Positions 1-6,487 of a stretch of 32,817 nt of DNA are shown here, piece after piece. The position numbers were made by a program, and so were the translations under genes. Location of the stretch: NCBI GenBank assembly GCA_034180465.1, contig JAXFOH010000141.1, forward strand, positions 1-32,817, written 5' to 3'. The stretch is from CAKUIA01 sp034180465 (GTDB lineage: Bacteria; Verrucomicrobiota; Verrucomicrobiia; Opitutales; Intestinicryptomonadaceae). The stretch's first letter is position 1, and each line of letters starts with the position of its first letter. Below the pieces are notes generated by a model. That model did no database searches, was not told the origin of the DNA, and worked only from the letters and a program-made list of their open reading frames with translations.

Positions 1-403
1 CTACGATCTGGGGAACGCCTACCTGACGAGCCAACAAGATGTGTTCGCGTGTCTGGGGCATAGGACCGTCGGCAGCCGAAACAACGAGGATAGCACCGTC
101 CATCTGGGCAGCACCAGTAATCATGTTCTTAACGAAGTCGGCGTGGCCGGGGCAGTCAACGTGAGCGTAGTGGCGTTTTTCTGTTTCGTATTCAACGTGA
201 GCAACGGCGATTGTAACCGTTTTAGTTTCGTCACGAACTGTACCGCCCTTAGCGATATCCTTATAAGACTTGAACTGAGCCAAGCCCTTGTCGGACTGCA
301 CTTTCAAGATTGCAGTCGTAAGTGTAGTTTTACCGTGGTCGATGTGGCCGATTGTGCCGACATTAACGTGTGGCTTTGTCCTATTGAATGATTCCTTAGG
401 CAT
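1..403 (-). CDS. tuf: Elongation factor Tu, N-terminal part (3' end lies outside the window)
   Basis: EF-Tu is the GTPase that delivers aminoacyl-tRNA to the ribosomal A site. The gene reads leftward from ATG at 403-401 and runs off the window edge, so about 134 N-terminal residues are present. Visible motifs are the P-loop GHIDHGKT near residue 20, the G3 motif DCPGHAD, and the EF-Tu stretch NMITGAAQMDGAILVVSAADG followed by MPQTREHILLARQVG. The switch I region is atypical: where most bacteria have DNAPEEKARGITI this protein has AKGGTVRDETKTVTIAVAHVEY. The Thr of the G2 motif is kept but the RG before it is not. A tRNA-Thr gene lies 54 bp upstream on the same strand, as in the thrT-tufB arrangement of other bacteria, so the two are probably co-transcribed. 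Identification is certain; only completeness is limited. Confidence 0.97.
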   Translation of the reverse strand, partial: MPKESFNRTKPHVNVGTIGHIDHGKTTLTTAILKVQSDKGLAQFKSYKDIAKGGTVRDETKTVTIAVAHVEYETEKRHYAHVDCPGHADFVKNMITGAAQMDGAILVVSAADGPMPQTREHILLARQVGVPQIV

Positions 404-457
404 GATTTTTTCTCTTTGTTGTTTGTTGTTGTGTGATTATAATAAAGTTCCGTCCTG

Positions 458-530
458 AGCCTCAGAGCGGATTTGAACCGCCGACCCCGTCCTTACCAAG
501 GACGTGCTCTGCCAACTGAGCTACCGAGGC
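458..530 (-). tRNA. tRNA-Thr (anticodon GGT)
   Basis: On the minus strand the 73-nt gene folds as a standard cloverleaf. The acceptor stem is GCCTCGG/CTGAGGC with one G-T pair. The D arm is GCTC-AGTTGGCA-GAGC. The anticodon stem CGTCC/GGACG encloses the loop TTGGTAA, giving anticodon GGT (reads ACC/ACT). The T arm GGCGG/CCGCT encloses TTCAAAT. The discriminator base is T and the 3' CCA is not encoded. It lies directly upstream of tuf on the same strand. Confidence 0.95.
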
Positions 531-563
531 AGGTTGGAAATAAAAATATCGACTAATCGACAT

Positions 564-577
564 TTTCATTTATGAAA
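564..577. repeat. Small inverted repeat in the tRNA-Thr/tuf upstream region
   Basis: TTTCAT-TT-ATGAAA is a perfect 6-bp inverted repeat in the 160-bp gap (531-690) between tRNA-Thr and the divergent hisI gene. A TTGAC-like hexamer lies near it on the minus strand (about 579-585) but no convincing -10 element at proper spacing was found. It could be an operator or chance. The rest of the gap is AT-rich with no gene seen. Confidence 0.25.
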
Positions 578-690
578 GGTCAAAATTGCCCTTTATTTTT
601 GATGCCGTCAATATTTTTTTTCGTTTTTTTGAAAATTTATTAAAAATTGTTTTGCAATAGGCGCAAATTTTCGATTTTAATGCAACAATT

Positions 691-1122
691 ATGAGTAAGG
701 AAATAGAAGAATCGACAGTTTGCAATATAGATTTTACAAAGCTTAAGAAAATTGCCGCCTGCGACTGCGACGTTATACCCGCAATAGCGCAAGACGCCGA
801 AAGCGGCGAAGTGCTTATCGTAGGCTATGCAAACAAGCTAGCACTAGAAACAGCCTTTAAGGAGGGCATGGCAACCTTTTGGTCTACCTCCAGAAACGAA
901 TTGTGGATTAAGGGCAAAACTTCGGGCGACTTTTTAAGGCTAGTAGACGTTCTAATTAACTGCGAACAAAATTCGGTTGTTTACAAAGTAAAACTTATGG
1001 GCAAGGGCTGCTGCCATACAAAGAACGAAAAAGGCGAATCGCGCTTCGGCTGCTACTACCGCAGAATTGTGCAGAATAAAGACGGCTCGCTAGCTCTTGA
1101 GTTCCTCGACGGCGTAAAGTAG
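691..1122 (+). CDS. hisI: Phosphoribosyl-AMP cyclohydrolase
   Basis: HisI opens the adenine ring of phosphoribosyl-AMP to give ProFAR, the third step of histidine synthesis, in the cytoplasm. The 143-residue protein has the family's core order: PAIAQDAESGEVLIVGYAN at about 30-48, TFWSTSRNELWIKGKTSG at about 62-79, and a C-terminal CCHT...GCYYRR segment at 107-125. It is a stand-alone cyclohydrolase with no HisE domain. The metal-binding DCDxD segment of characterised enzymes reads NCEQN here (90-94): the Cys is kept, but the three Asp are Asn, Glu and Asn. An 11-residue spacer separates C108 and C121. The start ATG has no Shine-Dalgarno sequence. The 3' end overlaps the convergent RsmE-type gene by 33 bp. 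No other his gene is nearby. Confidence 0.88.
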   Translation: MSKEIEESTVCNIDFTKLKKIAACDCDVIPAIAQDAESGEVLIVGYANKLALETAFKEGMATFWSTSRNELWIKGKTSGDFLRLVDVLINCEQNSVVYKVKLMGKGCCHTKNEKGESRFGCYYRRIVQNKDGSLALEFLDGVK

Positions 1123-1821
1123 GCTTAAAGCCGCAATAAGCGCACTATCGGTGCGCATTACCCTGTCGGAAGCCATATTTGCCAAAACAAACCCGTTCTT
1201 GCGCAAAATATCCCTTTCGGCATTGTTAAAACCCCGCTCAGCCCCAAAGGCGAGCAGGGTTTTTTGTTTTGCCGCCGCCATAAGCACTTTCGACATCTTT
1301 TCGGTAGCCTCGTAAATATCGGGGGCAACCCTTAATGTGTCTGGGCTTTCGGGCATGCTTTCCAGACATTTTTCAAGCGACTCATAGCATTTCAGCTCGG
1401 GCACAAAACAGTTGCACGCCTGCTGGGCGCCCTTAACAAACCATTTTTCGCATTCTTTGTCCGAATACAAAGAGGCTTTCATATAGTCTTTTTCGCCCTT
1501 TTCGGCGGCGTAAAAGCAAAGTTTTTTTACCCCAAAGCAAGCGCATTCAAACAAAATTCTCTGCGCAATTTGCGGGCGGGCAAACGCCATTACAACCGTT
1601 GTTTGCATGGGGCACGCGCACAACAGCCTTTCGGCAACTTCAAACGAATAGCCGCCCGGCTTTTCGCACACTTTTGCCTTGCACAAAAAGGCGTTTTTTA
1701 CCGCGGCAAAAATCTCGCCGCCGTTTTCCGTCTTTAAATATTTTTTTATATGTCCGGCCCTTTCGTCGGAAAGGGGCAAAAAAGACATTTCGTCGATAGT
1801 GTCGAACATTACACAATTCAT
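1090..1821 (-). CDS. rsmE: RsmE-family 16S rRNA (uracil-N3) methyltransferase, divergent
   Basis: RsmE methylates U1498 of 16S rRNA using SAM; it is a SPOUT (trefoil-knot) enzyme. From ATG 1821 the protein is 243 residues, the usual family length; the frame is open to 1911, but that extension does not resemble the family's N-terminus and is left out. ATG at 1809 is an equally good start. Family landmarks are LSDERAGHIKKYLK near the N-terminus, QIAQRILFECACFGVKKL, a KGAQQACNCFVPEL segment, and the C-terminal SAM site. That site reads GAERGFNNAERDIL followed by SDRVMRTDSALIAALSLL, where textbook members have GPEGG and RVLRTETA. It may belong to a subfamily with GxERGW-type sites. It converges on hisI. 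The assignment to the fold is firm; the exact target base is inferred. Confidence 0.75.
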   Translation of the reverse strand: MNCVMFDTIDEMSFLPLSDERAGHIKKYLKTENGGEIFAAVKNAFLCKAKVCEKPGGYSFEVAERLLCACPMQTTVVMAFARPQIAQRILFECACFGVKKLCFYAAEKGEKDYMKASLYSDKECEKWFVKGAQQACNCFVPELKCYESLEKCLESMPESPDTLRVAPDIYEATEKMSKVLMAAAKQKTLLAFGAERGFNNAERDILRKNGFVLANMASDRVMRTDSALIAALSLLYAVEELKS

Positions 1822-1910
1822 AAAAGCATAAAAGAAAACATCCGCCAAAAACGCAAGCCAAGAAGCTTTTTGCCTAAATTTGCAGGCCCGACAAAGAAAG
1901 CGACGCGACA

Positions 1911-1948
1911 AAAAACCGCGCTCGATAAAGAATCGGAACGCGGTTTTT
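1911..1948 (-). terminator. Rho-independent terminator after the GH92 gene
   Basis: AAAAACCGCG at 1911-1920 pairs with CGCGGTTTTT at 1939-1948, and the loop itself can pair CGAT with ATCG. On the minus strand the stem is followed by a T-run. It lies 24 bp past the GH92 stop codon. Confidence 0.75.
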
Positions 1949-1972
1949 CTCCTGCGAAAAAAACACTAAAAG

Positions 1973-4282
1973 CTACTTTGTCATCGAGCTTGGCGCGCTT
2001 TCTTCGGCAACGCCCCTAGATGTATTCGGCTTGTCGGACATTTCCATTACAATTTCGCCGCCGTTTCTAAGCTGGTCGAATGTAAAGAAGTTTTTGTCGT
2101 GCTTTTTGCCGTTAATTTTTAGCGACTTAATGTATACGTTTTCGGGAGAGTTGTTTTTTGCCTTAATTGTAAGGGTTTTGCCGTTTGGCATTGCAACTTT
2201 CACCTTTCTAAACAGGGGCGAACCTATTGCAAACTCGCCGTCTACGGGGCATACGGGGTAAAAACCCAAAGCCGACAACACATACCAAGCCGAAGTTTGC
2301 CCATTGTCTTCGTCGCCGCAATAGCCCGCAACTTCGGGCTTATACAGCTTTTGCATTATCTGCCTTGCCCAATACTGCGCCTTCCACGGCTGACCAAGCC
2401 AGTTGTATATGTATACTCCGTGCTGTATGGGCTGGTTGCCGTGCGCATATTGCCCGAAATTCATAATCTGCATTTCCCTGATTTCGTGTATAACAATCTT
2501 GTAGGCGCCAACGTCGAAAATGGGAGCCATTGCAAACATATCATCTAGCTGTTTTGCGGCCTTTTCCTTGCCGCCCATAAGTTTTGCAAGCCCGTTTATA
2601 TCGTGGAAAACGCTCCAGGTATACTGCAGCGAATTGCCCTCGGTAAAGTCGCCGCCCCACTCTACGGGGTTGAAATTCTTTTTAAATTCGCCCTTAGAAT
2701 TGCGGCCAACCATAAGCGAATATTTTTCGTTAAACAAATTGCGGTAGTTTTGGGCGCGTTTTGCAAACTTTTCTATAGTGGCTTTGTCTTTGCCCAGGCT
2801 CTGTGCAAACTTCATAATGCAATAGTCGGCATACGCATATTCAAGCGTGCGCGCCGCGCTTTCCCTTAGGTTAATGTCGTTTGGAACATAGCCTAGGGCG
2901 TTGTATTCCTTAGCTCCCGCCCTGCCTAGCGAGTTGTTCTTTTCGCAGAAAGATTCTGCCCCCTTATTCATTGCCTGCCACAAAACTTCGCCGTCGGCCG
3001 CGCTTTTAGATACAAACAAATACGCGCTTGCCGCAATCGACGACGAGTTCGAGCCAATCATACAATTTACATACCCAGGCGACGCCCATTCGGGGAACCA
3101 ACCGCCCTCTTTAAATGTATTTTGCATGCCTTCTAAAACCTTTTCGCTCTGTTCGGGCAAAAGCAAATTAAAGAAAGGGTGAACCGCCCTGAAAGTATCC
3201 CAATAGCCGTTGTCGGTGGTCATTCTCCCTTTTTCTATCTTTCCGTTAAAGGGGCTATAGTGTATTTCGTTGCCGTCTTTGTCTATTTCGTAAAAGTCGC
3301 GCGGGAACAGCAATGTTCTAAAGAAAGTCGTATAGAACATTTTCACGTTCGGATAATCGTCTATGTCGTCGTCGCATACGTCTATTTTCGAAAGATACTT
3401 GTTCCATTGTGCCATGCCAAAAGCCTTGCATTCGTCGAAAGAATTGTTGGCAACTTCCCTTTCAAAATTCAATTCGGCCTGTTGCATGCTTATAAACGAA
3501 GTCGCTACTTTTACGTTTAGCGGGTCTCCCTTCTTTGTCTTAAACGTTAAAATTGCGCCCTTTTGCGCATCGGTATCTTTGGTTTGCAGTTCGCCTTCGC
3601 GTATGTTCTTACCGTCGAACACCGCATACGAAGACAGGGGTTTGTCGAACTTAAGCACAAAATAGTTTGCAAAATCACCCTCGGCGCGCTTGCCGCGCGA
3701 ATTTACCCAAACGCTTTTGCCGACTACCATATTCTTTTCGGGAATTATCTTTACAAACGATTTCCCCGAAAGAGCGTCTATAACAAAGTTCGCCTTGTCA
3801 GAATCGGGATACGAAATGCGCATATGCGCGCCTCTAGAAGTTGGCGTTAGCTCTAAAGTGGTGTCGTAGTCAGCCAAATATACGCTATAGTAGTGGGGCT
3901 TTATAGTCTCCGCCTTGTGCGAAATCCAGCTTTGCCTGTCTTTTTCCAAGCTCTTTTTTTCGCCAACGGTAGGCATAAAACACAGGGGGCCATAGTCGCC
4001 AATCCATGGGCTTGGCTGGCGAGTTAGCCTAATTGCGCTAAACATAGTGTCGGAATACGCATACCACCAACGTTTAGAAAAGTCTTTCGACTGCGGCGAC
4101 CAAAAATTCATACCGAAAGGCACCGCCATACAAGGGTACAAATTACCCGACGACAACTCCTTTACCGAATCGCTGCCCGCCTCGGGCATAACGTATTTTG
4201 TGTAGTCTTTTCCCCCGTCTTTGGCGGCAAACACACTGCAGCCGATAAGACACATCGCTAGCATATATATCTTTTTTACCAT
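1973..4282 (-). CDS. GH92 family alpha-mannosidase, exported
   Basis: GH92 enzymes are calcium-dependent inverting exo-alpha-mannosidases that trim mannose from N-glycans and yeast mannan. The start ATG 4282 was chosen because it gives a signal peptide (MVKKIYMLAMCLIGC); an upstream in-frame ATG at 4360 gives no sensible N-terminus. The protein is 769 residues. LIGC at 12-15 is a possible lipobox, so it may be surface- or periplasm-anchored. The N-terminal beta-sandwich runs to about 270 and the helical catalytic domain follows, with TTDNGYWDTFR (355-365), GGWFPEWASPGY (393-404) and HGNQPIQHG. WGGDFTEGN holds the likely acid E548, and GYCGDEDNGQTSAW holds the likely base pair D657/D659. The spacings from E548 (109 and 111) match those I recall for E533, D642 and D644 of Bacteroides BT3990. 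It appears monocistronic, with terminators on both sides. Linkage preference cannot be told. Confidence 0.93.
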   Translation of the reverse strand: MVKKIYMLAMCLIGCSVFAAKDGGKDYTKYVMPEAGSDSVKELSSGNLYPCMAVPFGMNFWSPQSKDFSKRWWYAYSDTMFSAIRLTRQPSPWIGDYGPLCFMPTVGEKKSLEKDRQSWISHKAETIKPHYYSVYLADYDTTLELTPTSRGAHMRISYPDSDKANFVIDALSGKSFVKIIPEKNMVVGKSVWVNSRGKRAEGDFANYFVLKFDKPLSSYAVFDGKNIREGELQTKDTDAQKGAILTFKTKKGDPLNVKVATSFISMQQAELNFEREVANNSFDECKAFGMAQWNKYLSKIDVCDDDIDDYPNVKMFYTTFFRTLLFPRDFYEIDKDGNEIHYSPFNGKIEKGRMTTDNGYWDTFRAVHPFFNLLLPEQSEKVLEGMQNTFKEGGWFPEWASPGYVNCMIGSNSSSIAASAYLFVSKSAADGEVLWQAMNKGAESFCEKNNSLGRAGAKEYNALGYVPNDINLRESAARTLEYAYADYCIMKFAQSLGKDKATIEKFAKRAQNYRNLFNEKYSLMVGRNSKGEFKKNFNPVEWGGDFTEGNSLQYTWSVFHDINGLAKLMGGKEKAAKQLDDMFAMAPIFDVGAYKIVIHEIREMQIMNFGQYAHGNQPIQHGVYIYNWLGQPWKAQYWARQIMQKLYKPEVAGYCGDEDNGQTSAWYVLSALGFYPVCPVDGEFAIGSPLFRKVKVAMPNGKTLTIKAKNNSPENVYIKSLKINGKKHDKNFFTFDQLRNGGEIVMEMSDKPNTSRGVAEESAPSSMTK

Positions 4283-4350
4283 AACATAGCGATACTTTAG
4301 CAAGAACCGCTTTTCAAGTAAAAATTTACATGCATTTGACACAGCAAAAC

Positions 4351-4384
4351 AAAAGTGCACTTCCTAAAAAAGAAGTACACTTTT
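4351..4384 (-). terminator. Terminator after the dnaA/small-protein unit
   Basis: AAAAGTGCACTTC at 4351-4363 and GAAGTACACTTTT at 4372-4384 form a 13-bp stem with one mismatch and an 8-nt A-rich loop. On the minus strand it is followed by TTTTGTTTT. It sits between the end of the small membrane protein gene and the start of the GH92 gene. Confidence 0.7.
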
Positions 4385-4416
4385 TGCATTAAAAATTTTG
4401 CTGGGGTTGGCGTGCC

Positions 4417-4746
4417 TTAATATTTGCGCTCTACTGATTCGCCCGAAGCCATTTTCACAACCAAAATACCGCCCGTTCTGCGAAGAACAATGTCTTTATA
4501 GTTCTCGCCGTCTACCGGCTTAATCTCTTCTAAAAACTTGCCTTCGACAAGCTCCGGATAGGCAACCTGCCTATATTCGTTTTCTTTTAAGTATGTTTTT
4601 GCCGCCAAAACAATCTTGTCGAGATTGTCGTTTATTATGGTCTTCTTCGCATTGGTTTCAACGTAGTTTTGCAGTGCCCAAATACCCAAAGCCAAGGGAA
4701 CTATCATAGATAGTGCCATTGTAATTTCTCTAAAAAACTTGGGCAT
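4417..4746 (-). CDS. Small membrane-anchored protein downstream of dnaA, pseudopilin-like architecture
   Basis: Not recognised as a named family. The 109-residue product has one hydrophobic segment at about 10-27 (ALSMIVPLALGIWALQNYV), then an amphipathic helix (NDNLDKIVLAAKTYLKEN), then a short beta-rich, charged C-terminus (KDIVLRRTGGILVVKMASG). This layout resembles type II secretion pseudopilins or type IV pilins. However, the prepilin peptidase signature (Gly at -1, Glu at +5) is not present, so the resemblance may be only architectural. It begins 10 bp after the dnaA stop codon on the same strand and is followed by a terminator, so it is probably co-transcribed with dnaA. ATG 4719 (residue 10) is an alternative start, just before the membrane segment. 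Confidence 0.7.
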   Translation of the reverse strand: MPKFFREITMALSMIVPLALGIWALQNYVETNAKKTIINDNLDKIVLAAKTYLKENEYRQVAYPELVEGKFLEEIKPVDGENYKDIVLRRTGGILVVKMASGESVERKY

Positions 4747-4756
4747 TTTTTTTACG

Positions 4757-6121
4757 CTATTCCGACAATGTTTTTATAAAGTAGTCTACATAACCCTTTA
4801 TGCTGGGTTCGCATTCCATCTGTTCGCCAACAACCTTCATTGCGTGAATAACGGTGCCGTGGTCTCTGCCGCCAAACTGCCTGCCTATTTCCTCAAGCGT
4901 CTTTTCCTTCATAAGGGTTTTCGACAAATACATTGCTATTTGGCGCGCAGTTACAATGTTTGCGATTCTACGCCTGCCAGTTATTTCGGCAATGTCTATA
5001 TGGAAATACGAGGCAACCGTTTCCTGAATCTTTTTGATGTCTAAATTGCCAACGTCCTGCGAAAGGAAATCCGCCAAAAGTTCTTGAGCCTTTTCGAGAG
5101 TAAGGGGAGTTTTTACAACCGCCGAATACCCCGAAAGCCTGTTTAAAGCCCCCTCAAGCCTGCGCACGTTTTTTGTGATTTTTCTGGCCACAAAATCGAG
5201 AATTTCGGGCGAAGCTTCAAAACCCATTGCCGACGCCTTTTTCATTAAAATGGCCAAGCGTGTTTCATAGTTGGGTGTTTGAATGTCGGCAGAATACCCC
5301 CATTCAAAGCGGGAAATTAACCTTTCTTCGAGCTTGGGAATCTCGTTGAAGGGTCTGTCGGAAGTAAGCACAATTTGCTTCCCCGATTCAAACAAATCGT
5401 TAAATGTGTGGAAAAACTCTTCCTGTATGCCCGTTTTGCCCGCAAAAAATTGTATATCGTCTATCATAAGAACATCTACATTGCGGTAGCGTTTGCGAAA
5501 TTCCGCCATTTTGCCGTCTTTAATGTCGCGTATATACTCGTTAAGAAAACGTTCGGAAGTTGTATATACGATGGACATTTCGGGGTTGTTTTTGAAAACA
5601 AAGTGGGCTATGGCGTGCATAAGGTGGGTTTTGCCCAAGCCCGTAGAGCCATATATGCACATTGGATTATATACCCTGCCGGGGGCGTTTGCCACCGCCA
5701 ACGCAACCGCGTGCGCCAACTGGTTGCTTTCGCCTATAATGAAGTTTTCGAAAGTGTTCTTGGGGTTGATATTCGGAGCTTTGGGCTTCGACTTTGGCAA
5801 AGATACCGCGCGCGGAGCCTCTACGGGCAATTCCGCCTGCTGCGAAGAAGTGTCGTTGTTTTGGCAAAGCACCTTAACCGATGCGTTTCTGCCCAACGCC
5901 ATAGAAATGTGCCTGCGCAGCAAATCCGAATAGTTGTCGCTTATCCACATCGCCGCAAAATCGTTGTTTGCCGACAAAACGTAGTTGTCGCCTTCGCACG
6001 AAACAAGTTGCATGCAGGCAAACCATTCCGAATAGGTTTCGGCCGACAAAAGGCTTTGCAATTCGCCCTTTACCGTGTCCCAAACTTGTTGGGGGGTATA
6101 CTGTATTGAAATATCTTCCAT
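4757..6121 (-). CDS. dnaA: Chromosomal replication initiator DnaA
   Basis: DnaA binds DnaA boxes at oriC, forms an ATP-dependent filament and melts the origin. From ATG 6121 it is 454 residues, and IQYTPQQVWDTVKGEL is a normal domain I start; an in-frame upstream extension to 6229 is Lys/Arg-rich and unlikely. Domain I covers about 1-85 and the linker about 90-120. Domain III (AAA+) begins with NTFENFIIGESNQLA. It has Walker A GSTGLGKT at 158-165 and Walker B VDVLMIDDIQ with the Asp pair at 221-222. Domain IV carries the helix-turn-helix with GRRRIANIVTARQIAMYL and the signature GGRDHGTVIHAMKVV. In that signature the usual DHTTV is DHGTV, so the first Thr, which touches the DNA bases in E. 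coli, is Gly. The gene is next to a box-containing intergenic region. Confidence 0.97.
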   Translation of the reverse strand: MEDISIQYTPQQVWDTVKGELQSLLSAETYSEWFACMQLVSCEGDNYVLSANNDFAAMWISDNYSDLLRRHISMALGRNASVKVLCQNNDTSSQQAELPVEAPRAVSLPKSKPKAPNINPKNTFENFIIGESNQLAHAVALAVANAPGRVYNPMCIYGSTGLGKTHLMHAIAHFVFKNNPEMSIVYTTSERFLNEYIRDIKDGKMAEFRKRYRNVDVLMIDDIQFFAGKTGIQEEFFHTFNDLFESGKQIVLTSDRPFNEIPKLEERLISRFEWGYSADIQTPNYETRLAILMKKASAMGFEASPEILDFVARKITKNVRRLEGALNRLSGYSAVVKTPLTLEKAQELLADFLSQDVGNLDIKKIQETVASYFHIDIAEITGRRRIANIVTARQIAMYLSKTLMKEKTLEEIGRQFGGRDHGTVIHAMKVVGEQMECEPSIKGYVDYFIKTLSE

Positions 6122-6210
6122 TGTTGTTTTTGTGGCAATTATTAACAATTTGCGGTTTTTGCGTGTTAATTGTTTTTTAGGTGTGCGCCAGGCTTTCTGT
6201 TTCTTGTTGT

Positions 6211-6219
6211 TTATCCGCA
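6211..6219 (+). promoter_or_regulatory. DnaA box 1
   Basis: TTATCCGCA differs from the consensus TTATCCACA at one position. It is the box nearest the dnaA start, about 90 bp upstream, so it may also serve in autoregulation. Confidence 0.55.
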
Positions 6220-6320
6220 GCTTACGCACTATAATTGTTCAAAACACCCCCGCAATAATATCCTTAAGTTAATGATTACCAGTGTATTGTGAAATGTATA
6301 TTTTTAGCCAGTTTTAAGAG

Positions 6321-6338
6321 AACATTTCGGGAAATGTT
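6321..6338. repeat. Perfect inverted repeat inside the candidate origin
   Basis: AACATTTC-GG-GAAATGTT has 8-bp arms with two bases between. Its last two bases overlap DnaA box 2 (6337-6345). It is not followed by a T-run, so it is unlikely to be a terminator. It may be a binding site for a dimeric protein. Confidence 0.5.
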
Positions 6339-6345
6339 ATCCATA
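6337..6345 (+). promoter_or_regulatory. DnaA box 2
   Basis: TTATCCATA is one mismatch from the consensus. It directly abuts the palindrome at 6321-6338. Confidence 0.5.
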
Positions 6346-6419
6346 AAACTCAGTTCTTTGAAAACTTTAAGCATATTCTACCAAAAATTTGACAGTTTCA
6401 AGCATAAGTTTTAAACAAG

Positions 6420-6428
6420 TTATTCACA
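6420..6428 (+). promoter_or_regulatory. DnaA box 3
   Basis: TTATTCACA is one mismatch from the consensus. With box 4 it forms an inverted pair separated by 7 bp (ttttgat), next to A-rich sequence. Confidence 0.6.
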
Positions 6429-6435
6429 TTTTGAT

Positions 6436-6444
6436 TGTGAATAA
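6436..6444 (-). promoter_or_regulatory. DnaA box 4
   Basis: TGTGAATAA on the plus strand is TTATTCACA on the minus strand, identical to box 3 and facing it. The shared deviation (T instead of C at position 5) argues for a real species-specific box form. Confidence 0.6.
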
Positions 6445-6487
6445 AAAATCGTAAAAAAATCGATTTTTCACTTGATTTTTCGCCAGT

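Larger units (their letters stand above)
6122..6487. other. Candidate chromosomal replication origin (oriC)
   Basis: This 366-bp gap between dnaA and the CPBP gene is the longest non-coding stretch of the window and is strongly AT-rich. It holds four 9-mers one base away from the consensus DnaA box TTATCCACA, two of them facing each other. It also has a perfect 18-bp hairpin palindrome and A/T tracts with an AAAAATCGATTTTT palindrome at 6455-6468 that could serve as an unwinding element. Placement upstream of dnaA is classical for bacterial origins. The region must also hold the dnaA promoter, which I could not pinpoint. No coding potential was seen here. Confidence 0.7.

Noticed and set aside
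41..391. Plus-strand frame of 116 codons at the window start
   Set aside because: It is the antisense shadow of tuf; the minus-strand reading has intact EF-Tu motifs.
4417..4746. True type IV pilin
   Set aside because: The Gly/Glu prepilin cleavage signature is missing, so only a pilin-like layout is claimed.
5375..6109. Long plus-strand reading frame (244 codons) opposite dnaA
   Set aside because: It lies wholly within dnaA in antisense, its product is rich in Arg, Val, Tyr and Phe without any known motif, and dnaA is certain.
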